From positions 1 to 5,052 of the forward strand of contig JAAEOP010000010.1 of the NCBI GenBank assembly GCA_024223125.1: 5,052 nt of DNA. Reading direction: 5' to 3'. Shown piece by piece: positions 1 to 5,052 of this stretch. The notes beneath the pieces were generated by a model that did no database searches, was not told the origin of the DNA, and worked only from the letters and a program-made list of their open reading frames with translations. The stretch's first letter is position 1. Each line of letters starts with the position of its first letter. The position numbers and the translations under genes were made by a program. Origin of the DNA: Chloroflexota bacterium (GTDB lineage Bacteria > Chloroflexota > Anaerolineae > Promineifilales > Promineifilaceae).

Positions 1-1213
1 CGATCCGAGTTACACCAGGATATTGACGCCGGTAGGCAGCCAGGTAACCCGGAAGGTGATGCCCCATCACCGGCCCGTTGTGGAAGGGCTGATTGTGCAG
101 GGTATGATAGCGATCCAACATCCAATCAGCAAATCGGGACTCGACGGTGAGATGAAATTGAGCGTATGTATCGCCGGCTGTCTCGGGGAGATTATCGGCG
201 TAACGATGGCGTAGAACCGTTAATTCGGCCCACCGTGCGGCGAAGTGGAGCCACTCTTTGTGCAGGCTGCCGGCCGTTGGTAACGTTTGTTGAAGCTGCT
301 GCAACAAATGATTAAACCGCTGCGCCTGCTCAACTTCCGGCTGCTCGACGATGCCGATTCTGATCCATGCTTCGGCAATCTGCCAGCCTTCAGGCAACGG
401 GATCGGTTTGAGCTTGCCTTCCAGAAAAAGGGTATTGAGATAGACCTGCACGGTAGAGTCAGCCAGGGGTAGTGTAGCCCCGGCCGTGTAAGCTGTCCGG
501 TTTTCGCCAATCGCCGGCACATCTGGCGATTGCTGCACAGCCAGAAAATTGAGCCACTGCGCTTGCAGAAAAGCAAAGAAATCGGTCGCACTGGAGAGAA
601 ATCCTATGAGTGGTGACTCAGCCAGCGTTGGGTTTTGCTGAAATTTAACCCTCAAAAATTCATCAAGAATCACTGGCATCTGTTGGGCGCGGGTGTGGTG
701 CGACAGGAGGAGCTTGAGCAGATCCAATGGAGTTTTTGTCAGATCGGGATCAATCTCAAACACGTGTTTGAGGATGAAGGCTTTGGTGGCTTGATCGCCC
801 AGTTCCGGCCCTTGATAGGTCTGGTAGGCTTCATACAGCGGTTGAAGATAGGCCGGATCGAGCGCTCTAACCACCGGATAACTCAACCTGGGAAATAGCT
901 CGGGTAATTTAAAGTGAAGCTGGCGGCCGCTTTGCAGCAAGTCATAAGGCAGTGACCGTAGCGAAGCCTCCGGCGAGCGCAAAATGACCACCAGGTTGGT
1001 AGGCTGATTATCGTCCCAATGCCGGCGATAATTGGCCTCATAGGTGTAGCGAAAGGCAACCACATCATCAAAAGGCAACAAATCAAAGCCTCGGGCGCGG
1101 ATGGTTGCCAGCAGCTCCTCTTCCAGTAACAGCCCGTCCGCGTCAGCGACCAAGGTCAGTCGATGAATAGATTCGGTAAAGTGTTTTAGAATGTGATCAC
1201 GCCAGTTTCGCAT
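1..1213 (-). CDS. pglZ: BREX-type PglZ family protein, N-terminal 404 residues (gene cut by the left window edge)
   Basis: The frame is open without a stop from the ATG at 1213 to position 1, giving 404 residues that begin MRNWRDHILKHF. Visible hallmarks of the PglZ N-terminus are LVADADGLLLEEELL (residues 21-35), GFDLLPFDD (42-50), FRYTYE (54-59), a LVVILRS strand (74-80), LPYDLL (88-93), LPELFPRLSYPVV (103-115) and ATKAFILKHVFEIDPDL (142-158). The last visible part, MGHHLPGYLA (383-392), is the segment that in this family directly precedes the alkaline-phosphatase-like core, so the metal-binding catalytic residues lie outside the window. PglZ is the conserved component shared by BREX systems and is known to be needed for phage defence; its exact substrate is unsettled. 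The N-terminal pattern resembles type 3 BREX proteins best (from memory). No clear Shine-Dalgarno precedes the ATG. An in-frame GTG six codons upstream (1229-1231) is an alternative start, bounded by an in-frame TAA. The ATG is preferred because MRNWRDHILK matches the usual family start. Family call is strong, subtype less so. Confidence 0.88.
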   Translation of the reverse strand, partial: MRNWRDHILKHFTESIHRLTLVADADGLLLEEELLATIRARGFDLLPFDDVVAFRYTYEANYRRHWDDNQPTNLVVILRSPEASLRSLPYDLLQSGRQLHFKLPELFPRLSYPVVRALDPAYLQPLYEAYQTYQGPELGDQATKAFILKHVFEIDPDLTKTPLDLLKLLLSHHTRAQQMPVILDEFLRVKFQQNPTLAESPLIGFLSSATDFFAFLQAQWLNFLAVQQSPDVPAIGENRTAYTAGATLPLADSTVQVYLNTLFLEGKLKPIPLPEGWQIAEAWIRIGIVEQPEVEQAQRFNHLLQQLQQTLPTAGSLHKEWLHFAARWAELTVLRHRYADNLPETAGDTYAQFHLTVESRFADWMLDRYHTLHNQPFHNGPVMGHHLPGYLAAYRRQYPGVTRI

Positions 1214-1242
1214 AGTTGAGTTTTTTGCCACGAATTTGCAGA

Positions 1243-1283
1243 ATTATACAAACAAAAATGAGAATTCGCGACTGTTTTTGTTT
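1243..1283 (-). promoter_or_regulatory. Possible promoter/operator for pglZ: inverted repeat beside a TATAAT-like hexamer
   Basis: In the AT-rich 76-bp spacer between the NERD-helicase stop and pglZ, a perfect 9-bp inverted repeat (AAACAAAAA at 1250-1258 and TTTTTGTTT at 1275-1283, 16-nt loop) ends one base before a minus-strand TATAAT at 1243-1248. The hexamer lies about 30 bases before the pglZ ATG. No good -35 box is seen 16-18 bases upstream of it. The repeat could be an operator over the spacer of a pglZ promoter, or a weak A/T-rich hairpin after the upstream gene. An intrinsic terminator is less likely because the stem is nearly all A:T. In an AT-rich spacer either could be chance. Confidence 0.28.
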
Positions 1284-1289
1284 AACCTT

Positions 1290-2945
1290 TTATTCGGCCA
1301 GTTTGGTTTTGATTTTATCGGACAGATCGGCTGCGGTCAACAAAATCAAATGATTCCGCGCCCGGGAGCAGCCGACGTAGAGAATGGTCTCCAGATTCCA
1401 GATCTGATCGTTGTCTATCTCGGCCAGAATGACCACCGGGCTTTCCAGCCCCTTGAACTTGTGGATCGTGGTACAGTAGATGTCGCCGGTGGCGTCGGTG
1501 GGTTCGTCAACTAAGTGAAAGTTGCCTAACGGGCCGAGCTGCCATAATTGGCTGCGCTGGCGAGCTTTGGGAGTCAGGATGACAATGTCCCAAGCCGGGA
1601 CTTCCTCTTCCATCACCAGGCGGTGTAACACCTGACGCAGCAAACGCTTCAGCTCGTTAGAAGTTGCGTACGTCTGATGCTCTACGGGACGGCCCTGGGG
1701 TCCAATGGCGGTGGGGGGCTGTTCGGAGTGATAAAAGTTTAGAACTTGGCGGTGGATGTACTGGGTGTTGCGGCAGTTGTGAGGCAAGGGAAAAGGAGCG
1801 GATTCTAACGGCATTTGCCCGGCTCCACGGTAGATATTTTGGTTGTCGTCATAGAAAACGTAGAAAATCCCCTGGTCCGGGTCATGCAACAGCATTTGCA
1901 AGGGCAGCCACCAATTGTCAAGGAAGTCCTGGCCTTCATCGACAATAATGGCATCAAATTGGGCACCCAGTTGGTCTACGGCTTCTCCCAAACGTTCCGG
2001 TAAAACCTTCTCAAAATATTCGGAGTTATAAGGACCGCCCGGCAGCCCCACCTGCTGAACCAACTCATCGGCTATATGGTGAAAGTTAACAATGCGCAAG
2101 TTTGCGGGCCGGGTGTCTTCACTTTCCCAATCGAGCCATTCTGCCAGATTAACGTTGAAACAGGTGAGCAACACTTTAAAACCTTGTTCGGCCAAACGGC
2201 GAGCTTTTTCATAGGCTAACATCGTTTTACCCGATCCGGCACAGCCTGAAATAGCCGCCTGGCGGCGACGTCCCAGGAAATCAAGCATCATAAATTGTTC
2301 GCGGGTTAGCCGCTCTTGCTCCTTAACCTGGGACTCTATTTCAGCAGAGAGCAGCGGTGGCAGGTCTACTGAAGGGCTAAGTGTATTAATCAACTCTGCG
2401 ACGCCGGTCTGCTCTACCGCATCGTCTTGGGACCGGCGGCCGCGTAAAAACGTGAGGGCCTGTTTCAGCCAGCTTGGCAAGTCGTTCATATCCGACTGGT
2501 CAAGAATAAGTTCACGGGGTGCATCCAGACGCAGGTCGCCTTTGACCGACACATCGGGGAAGGCGGCCGCATAGCCCACGGTAATCCAGCGGTTACGCCA
2601 GTAGGGCAATTCCTTTAGTTTTTCCAGCAGGCTGTATTTATTGTTACGGCCCTGTTTGAAGGGGTCTTTGATCTTTATATCGTAAGTGTACCACTGGTCT
2701 TCAAGGCCATCATAGCGAATATGGCCGCCTTTAACCTCTACGATTAACAACCCGAAATCGGGATGGGCGACCAGGAAATCGGTTTCGCCATCTTTGGCCC
2801 CACTGCGACTATTTCTAAGTTGCCAGGAAACGGAATGGAACACCGTATAATCTTTAGGAAGCTGTTGTTCAAAGGCATCAAACAGGCGCAGTTCGGCCTG
2901 ACTTTTTGTATCAGGATGGGGACGCTTGGGTATCATTTTTGCCAT
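1290..2945 (-). CDS. NERD nuclease-like domain fused to a UvrD-like superfamily 1 helicase
   Basis: Complete 551-residue protein with ATG start and TAA stop. Residues about 10-165 form a NERD domain of the PD-(D/E)XK fold: E18 in the first helix, DGETDFLV (52-59) with candidate catalytic D56, then IVEVKGG (68-74) with E70 and K72, and DPFKQGRNNKY (94-104), typical of NERD proteins. All residues needed for a nuclease active site appear present. Residues about 213-551 form a compact SF1 helicase: Walker A GCAGSGKT (234-241), Walker B IIVDEGQDF (333-341), motif III YDDNQNIYRG (365-374), motif IV LPHNCRNT (387-394), motif V TTIHKFKGLE (492-501) and motif VI YVGCSRAR (523-530). It is shorter than UvrD/PcrA and lacks room for their large 1B/2B insertions. 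The same nuclease-helicase architecture is known in Nhi-type phage immunity proteins, but orthology is not claimed. A likely role is ATP-driven translocation on DNA with cleavage. It sits between the DUF1998 helicase and pglZ in the same orientation, so a defence role is the natural inference. Confidence 0.9.
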   Translation of the reverse strand: MAKMIPKRPHPDTKSQAELRLFDAFEQQLPKDYTVFHSVSWQLRNSRSGAKDGETDFLVAHPDFGLLIVEVKGGHIRYDGLEDQWYTYDIKIKDPFKQGRNNKYSLLEKLKELPYWRNRWITVGYAAAFPDVSVKGDLRLDAPRELILDQSDMNDLPSWLKQALTFLRGRRSQDDAVEQTGVAELINTLSPSVDLPPLLSAEIESQVKEQERLTREQFMMLDFLGRRRQAAISGCAGSGKTMLAYEKARRLAEQGFKVLLTCFNVNLAEWLDWESEDTRPANLRIVNFHHIADELVQQVGLPGGPYNSEYFEKVLPERLGEAVDQLGAQFDAIIVDEGQDFLDNWWLPLQMLLHDPDQGIFYVFYDDNQNIYRGAGQMPLESAPFPLPHNCRNTQYIHRQVLNFYHSEQPPTAIGPQGRPVEHQTYATSNELKRLLRQVLHRLVMEEEVPAWDIVILTPKARQRSQLWQLGPLGNFHLVDEPTDATGDIYCTTIHKFKGLESPVVILAEIDNDQIWNLETILYVGCSRARNHLILLTAADLSDKIKTKLAE

Positions 2946-2948
2946 TAT

Positions 2949-2970
2949 GTTACCTCTTTCAAAGCGTTTG
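2949..2970. repeat. 22-bp direct repeat, copy A (carries the NERD-helicase RBS)
   Basis: Positions 2949-2970 are identical to 3129-3150; the unit starts GTTACCTCTTTC on the plus strand. Similarity continues imperfectly to the right: TGTAGTGGTCAGGATGATG (from 2971) matches TGTGGTGGTCAAGATGGTG (from 3169). Copy B has about 19 extra bases between the two matching blocks, and short TTTG/TTG strings flank this stretch, as expected of a slippage deletion in copy A or an insertion in copy B. The total duplicated stretch is about 50 bp. This is a duplicated leader, not a coding repeat. Confidence 0.85.
2952..2957 (-). promoter_or_regulatory. Ribosome binding site of the NERD-helicase gene
   Basis: The minus strand reads AGAGGT here, six bases before the ATG at 2945-2943. 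This is a good Shine-Dalgarno match at good spacing and decides the start over the ATG three codons further in. The site lies inside a 22-bp sequence that is repeated exactly about 180 bp upstream. Confidence 0.75.
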
Positions 2971-3005
2971 TGTAGTGGTCAGGATGATGTTGAACACAAT
3001 GTGGT

Positions 3006-3104
3006 CGTCATTCCCGCACGCTTTTAGTGCTAAGGGAACCCTTAGCCTGAATCCACGTTTGCACGCCTATTATGGATGCCCGATAACTACATTCGGGCAT
3101 GACG
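3006..3104. repeat. MITE/REP-like palindromic element with CGTCAT termini
   Basis: A 99-bp element starts CGTCATTCCCG (3006-3016) and ends CGGGCATGACG (3094-3104); these are inverted copies of each other with one mismatch in 11. Inside are a tight 7-bp hairpin CTAAGGG/CCCTTAG with a 2-base loop (3030-3045) and an 8-bp hairpin ATGCCCGA/TCGGGCAT with a 9-base loop (3076-3100). There is no meaningful coding capacity. CGTCATTCCCG...GAATCCACG strings are typical of small dispersed palindromic repeats in many bacterial genomes, so it is probably one of many copies. It lies between the two copies of the 22-bp direct repeat. No clear target-site duplication is seen. Confidence 0.65.
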
Positions 3105-3128
3105 GTACTGTTCAAAATGTTCTTGACC

Positions 3129-3150
3129 GTTACCTCTTTCAAAGCGTTTG
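3129..3150. repeat. 22-bp direct repeat, copy B (orphan RBS)
   Basis: Exact copy of 2949-2970, displaced by 180 bp. On the minus strand it again gives GAAAGAGGTAAC, but no ATG, GTG or TTG follows at a usable distance, so this Shine-Dalgarno is an orphan. The weaker right-hand similarity extends to about 3196. It is probably a relic of a duplicated gene leader separated from the real start by the 3006-3104 element. Confidence 0.8.
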
Positions 3151-3205
3151 CCACAGATTTTGCAAATTGTGTGGTGGTCAAGATGGTGGTACACATCCTG
3201 AGGGC

Positions 3206-3290
3206 TATGTCATTGCGAGGAGAAACGACGAAGCAATCTCCGAGGCTGGTAAAGGGGGATTACTTCGCAAAAAACGCTCGCAATGACATA
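3206..3290. repeat. MITE-like element, TIR TGTCATTGCGAG, flanked by TA
   Basis: An 85-bp stretch is bounded by perfect 14-bp inverted repeats (3206-3219 and 3277-3290, TATGTCATTGCGAG). The outermost TA on each side (3206-3207, 3289-3290) can be read as a TA target-site duplication, leaving a 12-bp terminal repeat and an element of 3208-3288. An inner pair, CGAAGCAATC (3229-3238) and GATTACTTCG (3258-3267), continues the cruciform with one mismatch. GTCATTGCGAGG...CGAAGCAATCTC is a string I recognise from dispersed small repeats in several bacterial phyla. A TA duplication would fit mobilisation by an IS630/Tc1-mariner type transposase, which is inference. It has no coding capacity. Confidence 0.75.
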
Positions 3291-3298
3291 CTAATATA

Positions 3299-3328
3299 TC
3301 CTGATTTTTGTAAAAAACCGTATCAGGA
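3299..3328 (-). terminator. Weak hairpin after the DUF1998 helicase gene
   Basis: A 7-bp stem TCCTGAT/ATCAGGA (3299-3305 with 3322-3328) with a 16-base loop begins eight bases past the helicase TAG stop. On the minus strand the T-run lies in the loop rather than after the stem, so this is a poor intrinsic terminator. It may stabilise the mRNA 3' end or mean nothing. Confidence 0.25.
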
Positions 3329-3336
3329 GCGGGTCG

Positions 3337-5052
3337 CTAAATTTCCACATTAGCAGCTCGCAATATCTGTTGTAGAAAGTCCCGGGCCAGGCCTCGCTGA
3401 AGCTGATCGTGATAGATTTGGTTGCGGAAGTTGCGCAGACATTCATAACAACTGGTTTCTTGGCCGCACTCACAATCGTTGACCCGCTCAAAGGCTGTTT
3501 TAAAGGTGGGTGCCAGTTGATTGGCAATACGGCGCACGTGCCCGGCGCCGCCCGGAACGTTATCAAATAGAATAATGGCCGGCACCGGACTGCCTGGCTT
3601 GCGGTACAGGGTGCCGCTCAAATCATCGCGCCGAATGCCCAGCGCCTGGCTGGCTCCTTCCAACAGGCTAAAGACAAGCGACCACCACAAATCGTAATTG
3701 GCGCTATGGACCACCTGGCCGGCAAAGCTTAGTTCTAACACATCGGTGATAAACTCATGCCCTAAATGGAACGAATGGGTAAATCCTTTGCAGGGTTTGC
3801 CGGTGCGAGGGTGACGATGTTCATTAGATTTTTTGCTTTTTCGCCGGCTTTTTTGGGGCAGTGGGGCCGGTTCGGCAAAGCCACAACTGCTGCAAATGCG
3901 GTAACCACGATTCAAGGGGCCGGGGTTGACCAGGGCCAACTTGCCGTAGCGTGAATATTTTCTCCAGATTTGGGCCTGGCTGCTGGATAGGCCCTCGTCT
4001 ATCTCAGCCTGCTTATCGCTATCTTCATCCAGCGCCCCATTGCCGTCTGCAGCCCGGGCATACTCGCTGAAAAACACCTGGGTGGAATAGAACCGCTGCG
4101 GTCTGGAGTTACCGGAGTCTTTGGGGTTCTCGGCCACAATAAAACCAAACTCGGGCACTATAAACTTGCCATAAAGTCGTTTATTTGTACGTAAATTTGC
4201 TCCGCAAACAACACACGGCCCTTGAATGTCTTGATCCAACGAGTGGTGGAAGTGGCTGCATTCCGGACAAACGGCGTAGTAGTGCTTGGGCCAGTCACGG
4301 TTGAGTTGGCGATGCAAGCCGCCGCTGGTCCAGACTTTACCCCCGGCGACTACCTGCCCCCCCGGCGCGTACTCGGCAATGGCAATTTTGAGGTCGCGTT
4401 GTAGTTCTATCTGGCCGGCTTCCGGCACCGGCAGGTGGTTGGTTCGCAGTTCAACCACATCCGTGGGAAAACCGTACTTGGGCAACACATTACGTGACCC
4501 TAAAAAGCCAAACAGCGGGCGATGCCGAACCGTATTGGCCACGCGCTGGAAATACTCGGCCTGTCTGTATTTGTTTTTGCCGCCTTCGCGCAGCACTTCT
4601 TGCTCCATCCGGGCAAATTCGTCCAGATCACCCTTGACCTCGCCGGCAGCAAAATCTAATATTCCGGTCCCCTCATCATTAATAAGTTTGGATAACCATT
4701 CCCAGCCATCCAGGTCTAAATCAGGGTGCAATTCCTGAGGAACAATCCGCAGCAGCGCCTCTTGAACCTCGGCCGGTTTGTCTTCCGCAAACTGTCGCAG
4801 TAGGTCTGGGGCAGCTTCGGTCTCCTGGGTTTCCGGAGTAAAAAATTGACCCACGTTCCTGAAATCATACCCCTTTGTTTCCTTGACCCAGCGGAAGAAG
4901 GCAGCCATTAAGACCGAGTGAACGTGGCGGCGCACAATTTTTTCATTGGCGACCACCACGGCCGGGGGGTGCATGGCGCCGGCCACAATTCGTTCAGGGT
5001 GGCTGTAGTGGGTTAAATCGTGCGAGCGCCGTTGGGCATAGGTGAGGGCGAA
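3337..5052 (-). CDS. Large SF2 (DEAD/DEAH) helicase with C-terminal DUF1998/MZB zinc domain, C-terminal 571 residues (cut by the right edge)
   Basis: The frame is open from the right window edge to a TAG at 3339-3337, so the true start and the Walker motifs are outside; the GTG at 4986 is internal. The first visible residues, TYAQRRSHDLTHYSHPERIVAG (4-25) then PPAVVVANE (29-37) and VRRHVHSVLMAAF (40-52), are the segment that follows the last helicase motif in large DUF1998 helicases. Visible residues 262-283 hold a CPEC...CVVC zinc ribbon, and 387-390 is a second CSSC pair followed by a basic linker and C421. GHEFITDVLELSF (431-443), the LFDNVPGGAGHVRRI block (495-509) and C527, C529, C535, C538 are the DUF1998/MZB core, which in MrfA-type helicases binds zinc. 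The ending CYECLRNFRNQIYHDQLQRGL is typical of the large defence-associated branch. The probable role is ATP-driven DNA translocation. Before pglZ it stands where type 3 BREX carries its BrxHII helicase, but equivalence is unproved; DISARM DrmB also has DUF1998. The stop lies 391 bp from the next gene. Confidence 0.85.
   Translation of the reverse strand, partial: FALTYAQRRSHDLTHYSHPERIVAGAMHPPAVVVANEKIVRRHVHSVLMAAFFRWVKETKGYDFRNVGQFFTPETQETEAAPDLLRQFAEDKPAEVQEALLRIVPQELHPDLDLDGWEWLSKLINDEGTGILDFAAGEVKGDLDEFARMEQEVLREGGKNKYRQAEYFQRVANTVRHRPLFGFLGSRNVLPKYGFPTDVVELRTNHLPVPEAGQIELQRDLKIAIAEYAPGGQVVAGGKVWTSGGLHRQLNRDWPKHYYAVCPECSHFHHSLDQDIQGPCVVCGANLRTNKRLYGKFIVPEFGFIVAENPKDSGNSRPQRFYSTQVFFSEYARAADGNGALDEDSDKQAEIDEGLSSSQAQIWRKYSRYGKLALVNPGPLNRGYRICSSCGFAEPAPLPQKSRRKSKKSNEHRHPRTGKPCKGFTHSFHLGHEFITDVLELSFAGQVVHSANYDLWWSLVFSLLEGASQALGIRRDDLSGTLYRKPGSPVPAIILFDNVPGGAGHVRRIANQLAPTFKTAFERVNDCECGQETSCYECLRNFRNQIYHDQLQRGLARDFLQQILRAANVEI

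Noticed and set aside
220..591. 123-residue minus-strand open frame
   Set aside because: It overlaps pglZ on the same strand in another frame. The pglZ frame is open across the entire region with clear family motifs, and this frame has none.
883..1086. 67-residue minus-strand open frame
   Set aside because: Another out-of-frame shadow within pglZ; no recognisable motif or ribosome binding site.
1..1213. Possibility that pglZ is frameshifted or a pseudogene
   Set aside because: Translating codon by codon from 1213 to 1 gave an uninterrupted frame with family motifs in order; it only runs off the edge.
2949..3150. CRISPR array
   Set aside because: Only two copies of the 22-mer, 180 bp apart, with a palindromic element rather than regular spacers between them.
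3008..3196. 62-residue minus-strand open frame in the intergenic gap
   Set aside because: It spans the CGTCAT element and copy B of the direct repeat. Although copy B holds a Shine-Dalgarno, it lies inside this frame and not before its start, and the peptide looks like translated repeat sequence.
2906..3286. 126-residue plus-strand open frame
   Set aside because: It runs antisense through the start of the NERD-helicase and across both palindromic repeats; its composition is determined by the repeats and it has no motif.
3291..3566. 91-residue minus-strand open frame
   Set aside because: Out-of-frame overlap with the DUF1998/MZB coding end, no motif.
4286..4738. 150-residue plus-strand open frame
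   Set aside because: Antisense shadow of the DUF1998 helicase, whose conserved zinc motifs fix the real frame.
3337..5052. Firm assignment of the DUF1998 protein as DISARM DrmB
   Set aside because: The visible N-terminal part continues from a helicase core, suggesting a single large helicase, and the partner is PglZ; no DrmA, DrmC or methylase is seen. DISARM remains an alternative only.

Overview
The window carries three genes, all on the minus strand, and reads as part of a chromosomal phage-defence island. In transcription order (right to left) they are: the C-terminal 571 residues of a large superfamily 2 helicase ending in a DUF1998/MZB zinc domain (cut by the right edge); a complete 551-residue protein with an N-terminal NERD nuclease-like domain fused to a compact UvrD-like superfamily 1 helicase; and the first 404 residues of a PglZ-family protein, the signature alkaline-phosphatase-like component of BREX systems (cut by the left edge before its catalytic domain).

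The PglZ N-terminus most resembles the type 3 BREX form as I remember it. In the canonical type 3 order (brxF, brxC, pglX, brxHII, pglZ, brxA) a large helicase precedes pglZ, so the DUF1998 helicase stands where BrxHII would be expected. The NERD-helicase between them is not a standard BREX gene and suggests an accessory or composite system. brxC, brxF, pglX and brxA are not in the window, so the BREX assignment rests on PglZ and gene order. DISARM also uses a DUF1998 protein and is the main alternative or hybrid explanation.

Layout: 1-1213 pglZ (5' part of the gene). 1214-1289 is an AT-rich spacer with a 9-bp inverted repeat beside a TATAAT-like hexamer. 1290-2945 is the NERD-helicase. 2946-3336 is a 391-bp noncoding stretch holding a duplicated leader with its Shine-Dalgarno sequence, two different palindromic MITE/REP-like elements and a weak hairpin. 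3337-5052 is the DUF1998 helicase. The plus strand shows no convincing gene.

The organism cannot be named from this window. Base composition is moderate, and short GCCGGC-type strings and small dispersed palindromes starting GTCATTGCGAG or CGTCATTCCCG are frequent. This would fit an environmental bacterium such as a Chloroflexota member, but that is only a guess. Working model (inference): PglZ and the unseen BREX core supply self/non-self discrimination, while the two helicases, one carrying a possible nuclease, translocate on and perhaps degrade invading DNA.
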